Source: Treponema phagedenis
Lineage (GTDB): Bacteria; Spirochaetota; Spirochaetia; Treponematales; Treponemataceae
Assembly: GCF_008153345.1 (NCBI RefSeq)
Contig: NZ_CP042818.1
Location: forward strand, 1,922,001 to 1,986,000
Length of the DNA stretch: 64,000 nt
Direction: 5' to 3'
Positions 48,949-57,606 of this stretch are shown piece by piece. Each line of letters begins with the position of its first letter. The stretch's first letter is position 1. Under the pieces are notes generated by a model, which did not search any database, had not been told where the DNA came from, and saw nothing but the letters and a program-made list of their open reading frames with translations. Made by a program: the position numbers and the translations under genes.

Positions 48949-49461
48949 ATGAGGACTATAGCTGAAATTGATGCGGAAATCGCAAAAGTAAAGCAGGATA
49001 TGGTAAACGTTCGAGGTACGGAAACCGAAGTATATGCACGCATTGTCGGGTATTATCGCTCGGTTAGGAACTGGAATAAGGGAAAAAAAGAAGAATTTAA
49101 GTATCGCAAGATGTTTGACCCCTTGAATCCTAAGATAGCCGAATGCGGCTTTGATTTACAACAAGCTGAGGCAAAAACGGAAAACATGCCGGCTGGCGCG
49201 TTTGTCGAGTCAATAGAGCTTTTTGTTTCGCCGAATTGCCCGAAATGTCCGAAGGTGCGGGATTATTGCGCACAAACGGCGGTACCCGTTACGGAAATAA
49301 ATGTGAGCGATTCTGAAGGTTTTGAAAAAGCGGCGGCAAAAGAGGTCTGTGCCGCACCAACTGCAATCTTATACGGAAGAGACGGACAGGAGCTTGCCCG
49401 CGCGTCTTCCGTAGAAGAATTACATGCTTTCGGATTGGTTCGCGAATCAATAATAGCGTAA
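48949..49461 (+). CDS. NrdD C-terminal-like glycyl-radical segment fused to a glutaredoxin-like domain
   Basis: 170 aa from ATG 48949 (GGAGG 5 nt upstream); the longer frame overlaps the promoter and is rejected. Residues 22-57 (EVYARIVGYYRSVRNWN, KKEEFKYRKMF) resemble the C-terminal tail of class III anaerobic ribonucleotide reductase with a candidate radical Gly34. Residues 86-165 form a thioredoxin/glutaredoxin-like domain with Cys97-Pro-Lys-Cys100. The catalytic body of NrdD (about 550 residues) is absent. The NrdR promoter and the overlapping NrdG-like gene tie it to deoxynucleotide synthesis. It could be a spare-part radical subunit (as YfiD for PFL) or a small NrdH-like donor. Confidence 0.75.
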   Translation: MRTIAEIDAEIAKVKQDMVNVRGTETEVYARIVGYYRSVRNWNKGKKEEFKYRKMFDPLNPKIAECGFDLQQAEAKTENMPAGAFVESIELFVSPNCPKCPKVRDYCAQTAVPVTEINVSDSEGFEKAAAKEVCAAPTAILYGRDGQELARASSVEELHAFGLVRESIIA

Positions 49462-50210
49462 TGCGTGTCGGTTTACAAAAAACCACCTTAGTGAATTTTC
49501 CCCGCCGCGTCGCCGCGGCGGTTTTTTTACCCGGTTGTAATATGCGCTGCCCCTATTGTTATAATGCGGAGCTTGCCTGCGCCTCTGTTACAACCGGCCC
49601 CGAAACAAATGAAAAATACTCGTATGTTCCGTTAGAAGAAGCGGTGCGGCATTTAGAAAAACGCGCAGGCGTTTTAACCGGCGTTGTCTTTTCGGGAGGT
49701 GAGGCTCTGCTTTCGCCGGCGCTGCCTGACCTCATACAAAAAGCCCGCTCGGTTGGTTTAGCCATAAAACTCGACACCAATGGATTAGTGCCGGAAAAGC
49801 TTGCCGAGTTACTGCAAAGTAAAACACTGTGTCCTGATATGGTTGCCATCGACATAAAAACATCGCCGAAAAGATACGGCATACTGATGCCGGTAGATTC
49901 ACCGCAAACGGCTGCCTTTGCCGAAAAAGCCCTGCTCAAAAGCCTTTCCCTTTTGGTTCAACCGGAGAAAGCCGCCCGCCCGCTTACCGTGGAATACCGC
50001 ACGGTGCTGGTACCGAAACTGATAACCGAAACCGAAATAAAAACAATAGCCGCTCTTTTGCCGAAAACGGCTGACTGGAAACTCGCCCCCTTTCTTCCCG
50101 GTGAATGCTTGGATCCGCTATGGAATGCTGCCCTGCCCTACTCCCGCAGCGAGCTTGAAGCACTTGTCCGCCTTGCGCAAAGCCTCATTCCAAGCGCTGA
50201 ACTCAGATAA
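49461..50210 (+). CDS. NrdG-like radical SAM activating enzyme
   Basis: 249 aa, starting on the last base of the previous stop (TAATG). The radical SAM cluster is CNMRCPYC (C-x3-C-x2-C), and VFSGGEALL and VAIDIKTSPKRYG follow. Such enzymes install the glycyl radical on anaerobic ribonucleotide reductase. Co-regulated with the NrdD-tail protein by NrdR. The length is greater than E. coli NrdG (154 aa) and near that of the PflA/NrdG2 form. Confidence 0.85.
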   Translation: MRVGLQKTTLVNFPRRVAAAVFLPGCNMRCPYCYNAELACASVTTGPETNEKYSYVPLEEAVRHLEKRAGVLTGVVFSGGEALLSPALPDLIQKARSVGLAIKLDTNGLVPEKLAELLQSKTLCPDMVAIDIKTSPKRYGILMPVDSPQTAAFAEKALLKSLSLLVQPEKAARPLTVEYRTVLVPKLITETEIKTIAALLPKTADWKLAPFLPGECLDPLWNAALPYSRSELEALVRLAQSLIPSAELR

Positions 50211-50344
50211 CTTGCGCGCCATCTGCCGAATCCCCATCAAAGTCTACACAAGAATATTACCGTACAGGGCGTTGCGGTTTGAGATTTAAACCGTATCATC
50301 CGGCTTTGTATTGAGCTGCCGGACTTTAACTTGCAAACCGCCGC

Positions 50345-50430
50345 GTCATTCCGGGCTCCGGCTATTTTTGCGCAAAAATAGGTGCGCAAAAATGATCCGG
50401 CTTCGCGCTTTTGAAAAAGCGCTTGCCGCC
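50345..50430. repeat. second repeat family, copy 2
   Basis: GTCATTCCGGGCTCCGGCTA, GGTGCGCAAAAATGATCCGG and TTTTGAAAAAGC hairpin parts, in the same order as the inverted copy at 37884-37970. It occupies part of the 420-nt gap after the NrdG-like gene. Confidence 0.6.
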
Positions 50431-50444
50431 CTCCAAGCCGCTAA

Positions 50445-50575
50445 CGCGAGGTTAGTTTTTGACGTCCTTGTCAAAAACTAACCTCGCGAGTTTTAAAGCT
50501 TTGCAAATAGTCATGCTTTAAAACATCGCTACTGTCTGGAACCACCGCCGTCCATGGCGGTTCTGATTGTTGGTT
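50445..50575. repeat. hairpin cassettes without MITE ends
   Basis: A 19-bp perfect stem (50445-50463 / 50470-50488) with loop GTCCTT, then a GTTTTAAAGC hairpin and an ACCGCC stem with a GTCCAT loop. The clearest single hairpin of the family. Confidence 0.75.
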
Positions 50576-50629
50576 TAGTTTTTCTTGTTTACAAGTAGCT
50601 GCGAGTTTAAAACTGCAATGCAAAGAAAC

Positions 50630-52727
50630 TTATTCCGCCATTATTGTTTTTAGCCAGCCGGGATGCTCCGGTGCCTTTTTATTTTTCAGCATTGCTTGCC
50701 ATTTTTCATCCGTAAGACGCTCATCATGAGCAAATTCATAGTAGCTGAAAACTGCGCCGCGCGTTAAATAAAGTTTTCCTTCAATCGGAACCGCAACATA
50801 AATTATATAGGCGGGACCAATTCCCGTTTCTAAAAATCCTGTAATGTTAAAAATATTCGTAGGGATTCTATAAAGGTCGCTTATTATTGCCATGTTACGA
50901 TCGGTTTCGTTTTCAATCTGATACCATTTTCTGAGACTCCCTTCAACAAACAGCATTGAAATACCTTCCAGCGTTTTACCGATTGTATTAAGCTGTTCGT
51001 ATTCATCAGATGAAAGCGGTTTATTTGCAAGTTCTTTTTTCGAGCAGTCTATGAAGAACGAAATTAATCCGGAAAAGCGCTGCAAATAATATTCGGTGTC
51101 GTCCTTCAGTAAATCTTTTTCTTTTAGCACGGCAGCAGAATCCTCAATTAATTTTTTAAGGGCTTCGTAAATTTTAATTGAAGGCTCGACATAACTTTTA
51201 GGAGGTTCCTGTTCATCAGAGGGAACCACGGGAGTGGCAGAGGTCTCGACCCTCGGATCAATTTGTTTTGCATATAAAACCGTATCGTGTTTTAATTCCG
51301 CCCAGCTTCCCAGTGCCGAGTTTAAATTCTTTTTACTCCACGCATCGCTTTGCATAAACTCAGGATAATTTTTCGGAGTAGACTCGGCAAAAAGTTTTAC
51401 AATGGTAATCCACTTTGTGTAAATATTTTTTTGCATTTCCGTTTCCGGGATTGCAGCAACTCGTTTTATTTCGTTTTCAAGGCGCGGTGCGTACTCTTCC
51501 CACTTTTGATTAACAGGCTCGTTTAACTGAATTTCTTTTGCGGTTTTTGAGCCGAGGGCAGCCATGACATCTAAACCCGATGCAAGGGGCCTCCGCGATG
51601 GAGAGCCGAAGCGTGCCATATCTACAAGTGTTTCAAATACTTCCGCATCAAAAACAGTACGCTGACTGAAAAGCCGAACGTTATATCCCTTGTGCTTTTG
51701 CACCTTCGGCATCGGCAACTTAAATAATTCCGTATAAAACGAATTCATTTTTTCGTTATCGGCAAAATCATTATAGTCTGCTTTTTCACCGTACACGCTT
51801 TTTATAAGAGAGGCAAATTCTTTTACGCTTAAATCATCCGCCTCGCCTACAAAAAAACAAATCGGCTCATAAAGAGATTCCCAGATTTTAAAAATTCAGG
51901 CGAATCGGAAACCAGTTTTGAAATCATCAACGCACGCATCATTATAAATTCATTGCGGGGATTCTTAAAATAATCTTTATTGTCTGATTCGTAGTTGAGC
52001 GCGAAAAATCCGAGCTGTCCGTACCACATTATTGTTTTAAAATAATTTGAAAGTTCCGGGCTCCTTGTATAATGACCTCTTACCGTAAACTGCGTAAAAT
52101 CAACATTCGGCCAAGGTAAAGATAAGGCATTTTTTCCAAAAACTGCATTTACGTTTTTAAAATCTGTTGCGGCCAGTTTGGCAGCCTCTTTGGGTAATCT
52201 TTTTGGAAGCGGTTTGTTTAAAAGTTTTTGCCCTGCCGCAAAGTACGCGCAGTTTAAAAGGGCAGCCTTTTTTAATTGCGGGTTTTTAACTTGGTTGTAA
52301 ACTTCAATTGATTTTTTTAACAGTCCGTCATTGAGAGCTTCAAGCTTCGGTAAAAATTCTTCGGCTTCGAGTTTGCGCAAAAGAAAATCGTAGAATATGT
52401 GGTAAATATGCAAAACAGAATCCGTTGTAACAAAACTTGGAATATAGTCTTTGTTATCCTTATACAAAAAAAAGGGTTGCTCATATGATTCGGGCGTAAT
52501 AAAAAAGCATTTTGCTCTAAAAGCTTTCTTTGCTCATCGGAAAAGTCTTTCAAAAGCCATGAATTCTCTATTTTTTCAAGCTTACTATTTTTTGCACTCA
52601 TGTTTACTGTTCCTCCTTTAGTTGACGTTGATTGTTCAAGTTTTGACTCATCTGCATCCGTGTTTTTTAAACTTGTGCAGCCGATAAAAATAAGCAGCAG
52701 TAAAATAAAAACTAAAATCTTTTTCAT
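50630..52727 (-). pseudogene. DUF3160 lipoprotein, broken by two frameshifts
   Basis: Three frames on the minus strand make one protein of about 700 aa: a lipoprotein signal (MKKILVFILLLLIFIGC) and linker up to about 52495, then YKDNKDYIPSFVTTDSVLHI (DUF3160 start) to about 51880, then ESLYEPICFFVGEADDLSV to the end at 50630. The first shift lies at an A6 tract (about 52500), the second near a TTTTAAAAA tract (about 51890). Both frames keep full coding quality, so the loss is recent, phase-variable, or a read error. DUF3160 function is unknown. Confidence 0.8.
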
Positions 52728-52974
52728 AATTACCTCCGAAATTATTGTAGATATCTATATGCAATCTCCTTACGGTATAGTATAATAGAAAGGAATTTTG
52801 AATTATGCAAAGTCTTTTCACTTTATCCCTAAAACAATAATTTTCGAGTTTACCCCGATACCAGTATAGCGCATCAAAATAAATTTGACCATTCGGCATC
52901 TTACACAGCGTTCCTCAATACCTGCAAGTATATCGGCGAGATTCGACTGCTCCGTTCCGGCAAACTTAAAACGC
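52728..52974. other. upstream region of the DUF3160 gene
   Basis: Open frames here are short and AT-rich. No repeat copy is seen until 52975. Confidence 0.4.
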
Positions 52975-53372
52975 AGCCGGCTTTGCGGATTCAGCATTTC
53001 TATGGTGAACCGACACGGACTGCAAAACCGGATTTGAGCATTCCTGTGGCAAGTTTACTCACCCTTGCGAAATTCCAAACGATGTTTTAAAACATCAACA
53101 CAAAACTGTAAAATTGAAGCTTTAAAACTCGCTGGCGAAGTTACAGTAAATTTTCAAAACTTCGCCCTATGGTAAGTTTGCCCACCCTTGCACCGTGTCG
53201 AGCTCTTTTTTATAACAGGGAGTTTTTAAATTCAGAGGTTTAGTTTTTTCGCCAGACGTCAAAATCAGAACGGGCACGGACGCCCGTGGTTCCAAACAGA
53301 TGGTTTAGTTTTTGACATGGACGTCAAAAACTAAACCTGAGCTCTTTCTTTTTTATAAAATTTTTTATGATT
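52975..53372. repeat. composite hairpin MITE reaching into the queD end
   Basis: GTTTTAAAACATC/GCTTTAAAAC, GGCGAAGTT (53134-53142/53158-53166), TTTTTTCGCC-type, ACGGGC (ACGGAC loop) and GTTTTTGAC (ATGGAC loop) hairpins, then ATAAAATTTTTTATGATTT at the right. The queD stop codon (53365-53367) lies inside this last family word. Confidence 0.75.
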
Positions 53373-53748
53373 TAAGCACAAGCCGGTTTTCCTGATAAAA
53401 CCGTGCACGGGAAGTAGGCGTCTCGTAGACATCGACGGCAACCAGCGGACAATCGGGACTGAGCTTTTTTATTTCGGTAAAAATAAATTCCGCAATCCGC
53501 TCTGCGCTTGGGTTGCCGTTAAAGAAGGAAAAGTCGTTGAGGTTGCGGTGATCAAGCTGCGCACATACCTCGCGAAGGGCTTTTTTTAAAATACCAAAGT
53601 CAAAAAGCATACCGCCTTCATCAAGCTCGGTGCCCTGTGCATGCGCCAGCACACGGTAGTTGTGCCCATGCAATCGCTCGCATTTTCCGTGATAATCGGT
53701 TAAAAAATGGGCAGCGACAAAATCAGCCTCAACTCTTACTTCATACAT
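53365..53748 (-). CDS. queD: 6-carboxytetrahydropterin synthase / PTPS family
   Basis: 127 aa. Zinc ligands are the His in FVAAHFLTDYHG and the pair in ERLHGHNYRVLA; the catalytic Cys is in GKCERLHG; acidic EFIF and CPLVAVDVYETPT follow. QueD makes the queuosine and folate-like precursor from dihydroneopterin triphosphate. AAGGAGT precedes the ATG. It lies downstream of adk in the same direction with a 44-nt gap. The final residues and stop lie in a MITE end. Confidence 0.9.
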   Translation of the reverse strand: MYEVRVEADFVAAHFLTDYHGKCERLHGHNYRVLAHAQGTELDEGGMLFDFGILKKALREVCAQLDHRNLNDFSFFNGNPSAERIAEFIFTEIKKLSPDCPLVAVDVYETPTSRARFYQENRLVLKS

Positions 53749-53792
53749 TTTGAGTACTCCTTGTTTATAGAAAATAGTTCGATGCCTTTCGT

Positions 53793-54422
53793 TTATCTTG
53801 GGAAAGCTTTTTGAAAAAGCTGAAGTACTTCGTCAACCTGAGGCTCCGCATCTATGTTTGCGAGTACATTTTTCTTTTCATAAAACGAGATAAGCGGTTT
53901 TGTTTGCTTGTCATAAGCTTCAAGCCGTTTCAGAATAGCTTCCTTTTTGTCATCTTCCCGAATGATAAGTTTTTCACCGCAGGCATCACAGCAATCGGCG
54001 ACCTTCGGTTGTGCAAAAAGCACGTGATAATTCCGTCCGCAAGAAGAGCAGACTCTTCGTCCGGTCAGACGCTCAAGGATTTTGTCCGTAGAAATAACAA
54101 AATTTACCGCATGGTCGATTTTAGTAATTGCCTCCAAAGCTTCCGCCTGCGGAATTGTTCGAGGAAAGCCGTCAAGAATAAATCCTTCTTTTATATCGGG
54201 TTCTGAAAGTCGTTCACGCACAAGAGCTATTGTAAGAGAATCGCTTACAAGAGCCCCTGAATCCATTACCGCTTTGACTTGCTTGCCAAGCTCAGTTTGA
54301 TTTTTTATCGCTTCTCTGAAAATCTGTCCCGTAGAAATATGCGGGATTTGATAGCGTTTTGAAATTTCAGTAGCGAGCGTTCCTTTGCCTGCTCCCGGCG
54401 GGCCCAAAAAAATAAAGTTCAT
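53793..54422 (-). CDS. adk: adenylate kinase
   Basis: 209 aa. P-loop GPPGAGKGTLA, AMP site DGFPRTIPQAEAL, and a LID with a CSSCGRNY and CCDACG zinc-type pair. It interconverts AMP and ATP with ADP. CCGGAGA lies upstream of the ATG and TATAAT-like sequence near 54460 on the minus strand may be its -10. Confidence 0.96.
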   Translation of the reverse strand: MNFIFLGPPGAGKGTLATEISKRYQIPHISTGQIFREAIKNQTELGKQVKAVMDSGALVSDSLTIALVRERLSEPDIKEGFILDGFPRTIPQAEALEAITKIDHAVNFVISTDKILERLTGRRVCSSCGRNYHVLFAQPKVADCCDACGEKLIIREDDKKEAILKRLEAYDKQTKPLISFYEKKNVLANIDAEPQVDEVLQLFQKAFPR

Positions 54423-54565
54423 ATTTTTCGTCTCCGGTTAAATTATTCTAACATTAAATATAATACTCCGAATATTTTTTTTATACAAGAAGCGAATGCT
54501 TTGAGATTTTTTTCTAATAACCGCTTGACATTTTTTTTTCAATCGTATATATTTCCTACCGTTAT

Positions 54566-54638
54566 GCCGTTGTAGCTCAGTTGGCAGAGCAAAGGACTGA
54601 AAATCCTTGTGTCGACAGTTCGATTCTGTCCGACGGCA
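54566..54638 (+). tRNA. tRNA-Phe (anticodon GAA)
   Basis: 73 nt: acceptor GCCGTTG/CGACGGC, D arm TAGCTCAGTTGGCAGAGC, anticodon loop CTGAAAA, T arm GTTCGATTC. Discriminator A; CCA is not encoded. TTGACA (54526-54531) and TATATAT upstream are a plausible promoter. Confidence 0.95.
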
Positions 54639-54658
54639 ATCCATTAAATCATTTATAT

Positions 54659-54765
54659 CGTTTGCTATAACGTTTTGTAATTAACTTCACATTAGAGAAA
54701 ATATCAACAATAAAGCTTAGCGAATGAAACATTCCTATGCTAAATTGCCCTCCACTCCCTACCCC
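54659..54765. repeat. MITE left end, truncated
   Basis: CTATAACGTTTTGTAATTAA, then AACATTCCTATGCTAAATTG. The rest of the element is lost. Confidence 0.6.
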
Positions 54766-54889
54766 TATAACGAAGACAATTATGTTTTTTGGTCAACAGC
54801 GAGATCAAACAAACCACAACAAAAGCTGAGAAAACTCTTCTCGTGTACAGCAGGCAATCTGTCGATAAAAGGTCTGTAAAAACATTTTA

Positions 54890-54985
54890 TCAAACAATGG
54901 AAAGTAAAACATACACTATCCGATATCATTTTTATCGTTCTCGTTGCAACAATCGCAAATGCCGATGAATGGACTTGAGTCTGTC
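54890..54985 (+). pseudogene. second ISAs1 N-terminal remnant
   Basis: The frame IFIVLVATIANADEWT at about 54933-54980 matches the start of the ISAs1 relic at 45700-45770 on the other strand almost base for base. No other transposase part is present. Confidence 0.65.
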
Positions 54986-55037
54986 GGTAAAAGTGAGGAC
55001 ATTTTTATAGTGCCTTGGCACACTTTTTATAAAATAC

Positions 55038-55066
55038 TTGACTTTTTTCTGTTTCTTCGTTATCAT
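55038..55066 (+). promoter_or_regulatory. promoter of rpmF-acpP-rnc
   Basis: TTGACT (55038-55043), 17-nt spacer, TATCAT (55061-55066). TTTGGAGG precedes the rpmF ATG. Confidence 0.6.
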
Positions 55067-55136
55067 ACGTTCTGTTTTTTTAACGTTACCTGTTTAATTG
55101 CCTTCGGGTTTTTAACAGATTTTTGGAGGTTTCAAT

Positions 55137-55325
55137 ATGGCAGTGCCACGCGCTAAAACGTCAAAAGCTCGCACTCGCAGACGAAGAGGCATAAATATGC
55201 GACTGACTGCTCCCAACTTGGTGGAATGTGCAAATTGCGGTAATTTAATACAATCTCATAGGGTATGTCCAAAATGCGGTTTTTATAAGGGACGTCAAGT
55301 TGTAGATCCGGATACACTTAATTAA
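55137..55325 (+). CDS. rpmF: 50S ribosomal protein L32
   Basis: 62 aa. The basic N-terminus MAVPRAKTSKARTRRRRG is followed by the zinc ribbon CANCG and CPKCG with YKGRQV. TTTGGAGG lies 8 nt upstream. Classical rpmF-acpP-rnc order, linking ribosome and lipid synthesis. Confidence 0.97.
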   Translation: MAVPRAKTSKARTRRRRGINMRLTAPNLVECANCGNLIQSHRVCPKCGFYKGRQVVDPDTLN

Positions 55326-55339
55326 AAGAGGAGATAACA

Positions 55340-55576
55340 ATGGACGAATTATTTATTAAAATACGAAAATTAATTGCTGAAAAGCTGGAAATTGACGAGG
55401 ATAAAATTACGATGGACTCTTCTTTTCGCCAAGATCTCGGCGCGGATAGTCTGGATACCTATGAATTAGTGTACGCTATCGAAGAAGATATGAATATCAA
55501 GATCCCCGATGAAAAAGCAAATGAATTTGAAACAGTAAAAGACGCATACGAATTCATTAAATCACAAGTAAAATAA
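55340..55576 (+). CDS. acpP: acyl carrier protein
   Basis: 78 aa, acidic. The phosphopantetheine Ser is in GADSLDTYELV. AGAGGAG precedes the ATG, 14 nt after rpmF. It carries fatty-acid intermediates. Confidence 0.97.
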   Translation: MDELFIKIRKLIAEKLEIDEDKITMDSSFRQDLGADSLDTYELVYAIEEDMNIKIPDEKANEFETVKDAYEFIKSQVK

Positions 55577-55594
55577 CATATCGGTAAAATACTT

Positions 55595-56326
55595 TTGTTT
55601 TCCTGCAATAATTCACTTTCACCGCAGAGGAAAACTGTCCTTCTTAATTTTCAAAAAAAAGCAGGCTTTAAGTTTAAAAACTTAAAGCTGCTTAATCTTG
55701 CCTTTCATCATCGTTCGTTTTCCCACATACATGAAGCATCGTTTCAAAATAATGAGCGCCTTGAGTTTTTAGGTGACTCTGTTTTAGGTTTAGTTACTGC
55801 TTCCTGTTTATACAATCTTCTTTCGGATTGCTCAGAAGGAGAACTTGCAAAAACAAAGGCGGTGCTTGTTTCTGAAGAAACACTTTCCGATATTGCTCTA
55901 AGTTTAGATGTCGACAAATATATCATGCTTGGCAGAGGAGAAGAAATGTCGGGTGGACGTAGAAAAAAAGCAATTTTAGCCGATGCAATGGAAGCAATTA
56001 TCGGAGCTCTGTATCTTGACTCAGGCTTTAAAGTTGCTGAAAAATTTGTCTTGCGAATAATCACCCCGAAAATACCCTTAGTCCGAAATGAAAATCTTCA
56101 CATGGATTATAAGTCCGCATTACAAGAGTTGTCTCAAAAAAAATTTCAGATTTTGCCTCTCTATACGGTTGTGAAAGCGCAAGGACCCGACCACGACAGA
56201 ACATTCTGGGTGGAAGTGCAAATCCATACTGAAAAATACGGACCGGCAACGGGAAAAAGCAAAAAAGAGGCCGCCCAGGCGGTGGCTGAGCTTGCTTGGA
56301 ATGATCTTCATAAATCGGAAAAGTAA
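55595..56326 (+). CDS. rnc: ribonuclease III
   Basis: 243 aa with a TTG start, the only reasonable one, 18 nt after acpP and without a clear ribosome site. The catalytic signature NERLEFLGDSVLGLV is complete, with DAMEAIIGALYLD for the second acidic pair; a dsRNA-binding domain (DYKSALQELSQKKF, GKSKKEAAQAVAELAW) closes the protein. It cuts structured RNA, and so could process transcripts from the hairpin repeats. Confidence 0.94.
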   Translation: MFSCNNSLSPQRKTVLLNFQKKAGFKFKNLKLLNLAFHHRSFSHIHEASFQNNERLEFLGDSVLGLVTASCLYNLLSDCSEGELAKTKAVLVSEETLSDIALSLDVDKYIMLGRGEEMSGGRRKKAILADAMEAIIGALYLDSGFKVAEKFVLRIITPKIPLVRNENLHMDYKSALQELSQKKFQILPLYTVVKAQGPDHDRTFWVEVQIHTEKYGPATGKSKKEAAQAVAELAWNDLHKSEK

Positions 56327-56370
56327 ACTATCGAATTTTAAAAACGAGTTAACTATTGCTACAAATACTA

Positions 56371-57580
56371 GGGCACCTCTAAAAACCCCCTTTAAAAAAG
56401 ATTAAAAAGATGATAAAATGAGGTATGAAACAAAAAGGATTATTTGATGAAGAAGATCGTTTAAGAGTATTAAGTAAGCTAGGAGATAGTCTTGAAAAAT
56501 TAAACGAAAAAATAAATTGGGAAATATTCAAGCCCCTATTAAAAAAAGCATTAACTAAAGAGCCAAAAGGTTTAGGCGGAAGACCTGCATACGATTATGT
56601 AATGATGTTTAAAATAATAATTTTACAAAAATTATACAACATAAGTGATGACCAAACGGAATATCAAATAAACGATCGGCTATCCTTTATGAGATTTTTA
56701 GGATTGGAATTAAAAGATAAAGTACCCGATGCAAAAACAATATGGCTTTTTAAAGAAAAACTCATTGAAGCGAGAGTATCAAAAAAATTATTTGAAAAGT
56801 TTGGAAAAGAATTAGCTAAAAATAACTTAATAGGAAAAGAGGGAACGATAATAGATGCGACAATAGTAGAAGCACCGATACAGCATAACAGCAAAGATGA
56901 AAATGAACAAATCAAAAACGGAAAAATTCCTGAACAATGGCAAGAAAAACAAAATAAGGCAAAATTATCGCAAAAAGACTGTGATGCGAGGTGGACAAAG
57001 AAGCATAAACGTAATTATTACGGTTATAAAGATCATATAAAAATAGATAAAAAAAGTAAGCTTATATTGAAAGCAACGGTAACAGCAGCCAATGTTCATG
57101 ATAGTAGAGAGTTAAAAAATTTAGTTGAAAGGAAAGATGAAAGATTATACGCAGATAGTGCCTATATAGGAGAAGAAATAGAGGGGATTTTAAAAGCGAA
57201 AGGGATAGAAGGACAAATTTGTGAAAGAGGAGCAAGAGGGAAACCTCTTACTAAAAAACAAAAAATCGGTAACAGAAAAAAATCAAAAATACGGGCAAGA
57301 GTTGAACATGTATTTGGCTTTATGACAAACTCAATGAAAGGTATCTATGTAAGAACGATAGGACTAGCTCGTGCAACATTTTCGATAATAATGATGAACT
57401 TAACATACAACTTATGCCGATATTGCTATCTAAAGAAGTAAAATGAGAGAGCATATAGGTAATAAAATGGAAAAGTAAGAGAACTAAGATAAAGAATCCA
57501 AGTTTTACACTAGACAATTTATAAAAAAGCTACTAAAATAATAAATAGGTACACTAAAAAATAGGTTTTTAGAGGTGCCC
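56371..57580 (+). mobile_element. intact IS5-family insertion sequence, 1210 bp
   Basis: A 17-bp perfect inverted repeat GGGCACCTCTAAAAACC lies at both ends. Flanks are CTA on the left and TAA on the right, so a TA (or longer) duplication fits. The transposase frame is complete, and the AT content is higher than that of its neighbours, a sign of recent arrival. Confidence 0.92.
56425..57441 (+). CDS. IS5-family transposase
   Basis: 338 aa. The N-terminal domain has GLGGRPAYDYVMMFKIIILQ and ISDDQTEYQINDRLSFMRFL, then VPDAKTIWLFKEKL. DDE residues: IDATIVEAP (Asp), LYADSAYIGEE (Asp) and RARVEHVFGFM (Glu). It lies inside the IS with both ends present, so it is probably active. Confidence 0.94.
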   Translation: MKQKGLFDEEDRLRVLSKLGDSLEKLNEKINWEIFKPLLKKALTKEPKGLGGRPAYDYVMMFKIIILQKLYNISDDQTEYQINDRLSFMRFLGLELKDKVPDAKTIWLFKEKLIEARVSKKLFEKFGKELAKNNLIGKEGTIIDATIVEAPIQHNSKDENEQIKNGKIPEQWQEKQNKAKLSQKDCDARWTKKHKRNYYGYKDHIKIDKKSKLILKATVTAANVHDSRELKNLVERKDERLYADSAYIGEEIEGILKAKGIEGQICERGARGKPLTKKQKIGNRKKSKIRARVEHVFGFMTNSMKGIYVRTIGLARATFSIIMMNLTYNLCRYCYLKK

Positions 57581-57606
57581 TAATAATTTTTAAACAAGGA
57601 GCAATT

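Noticed and set aside
55845-56064. minus-strand frames within rnc and other genes
   Set aside because: Shadows of well-supported genes on the opposite strand.
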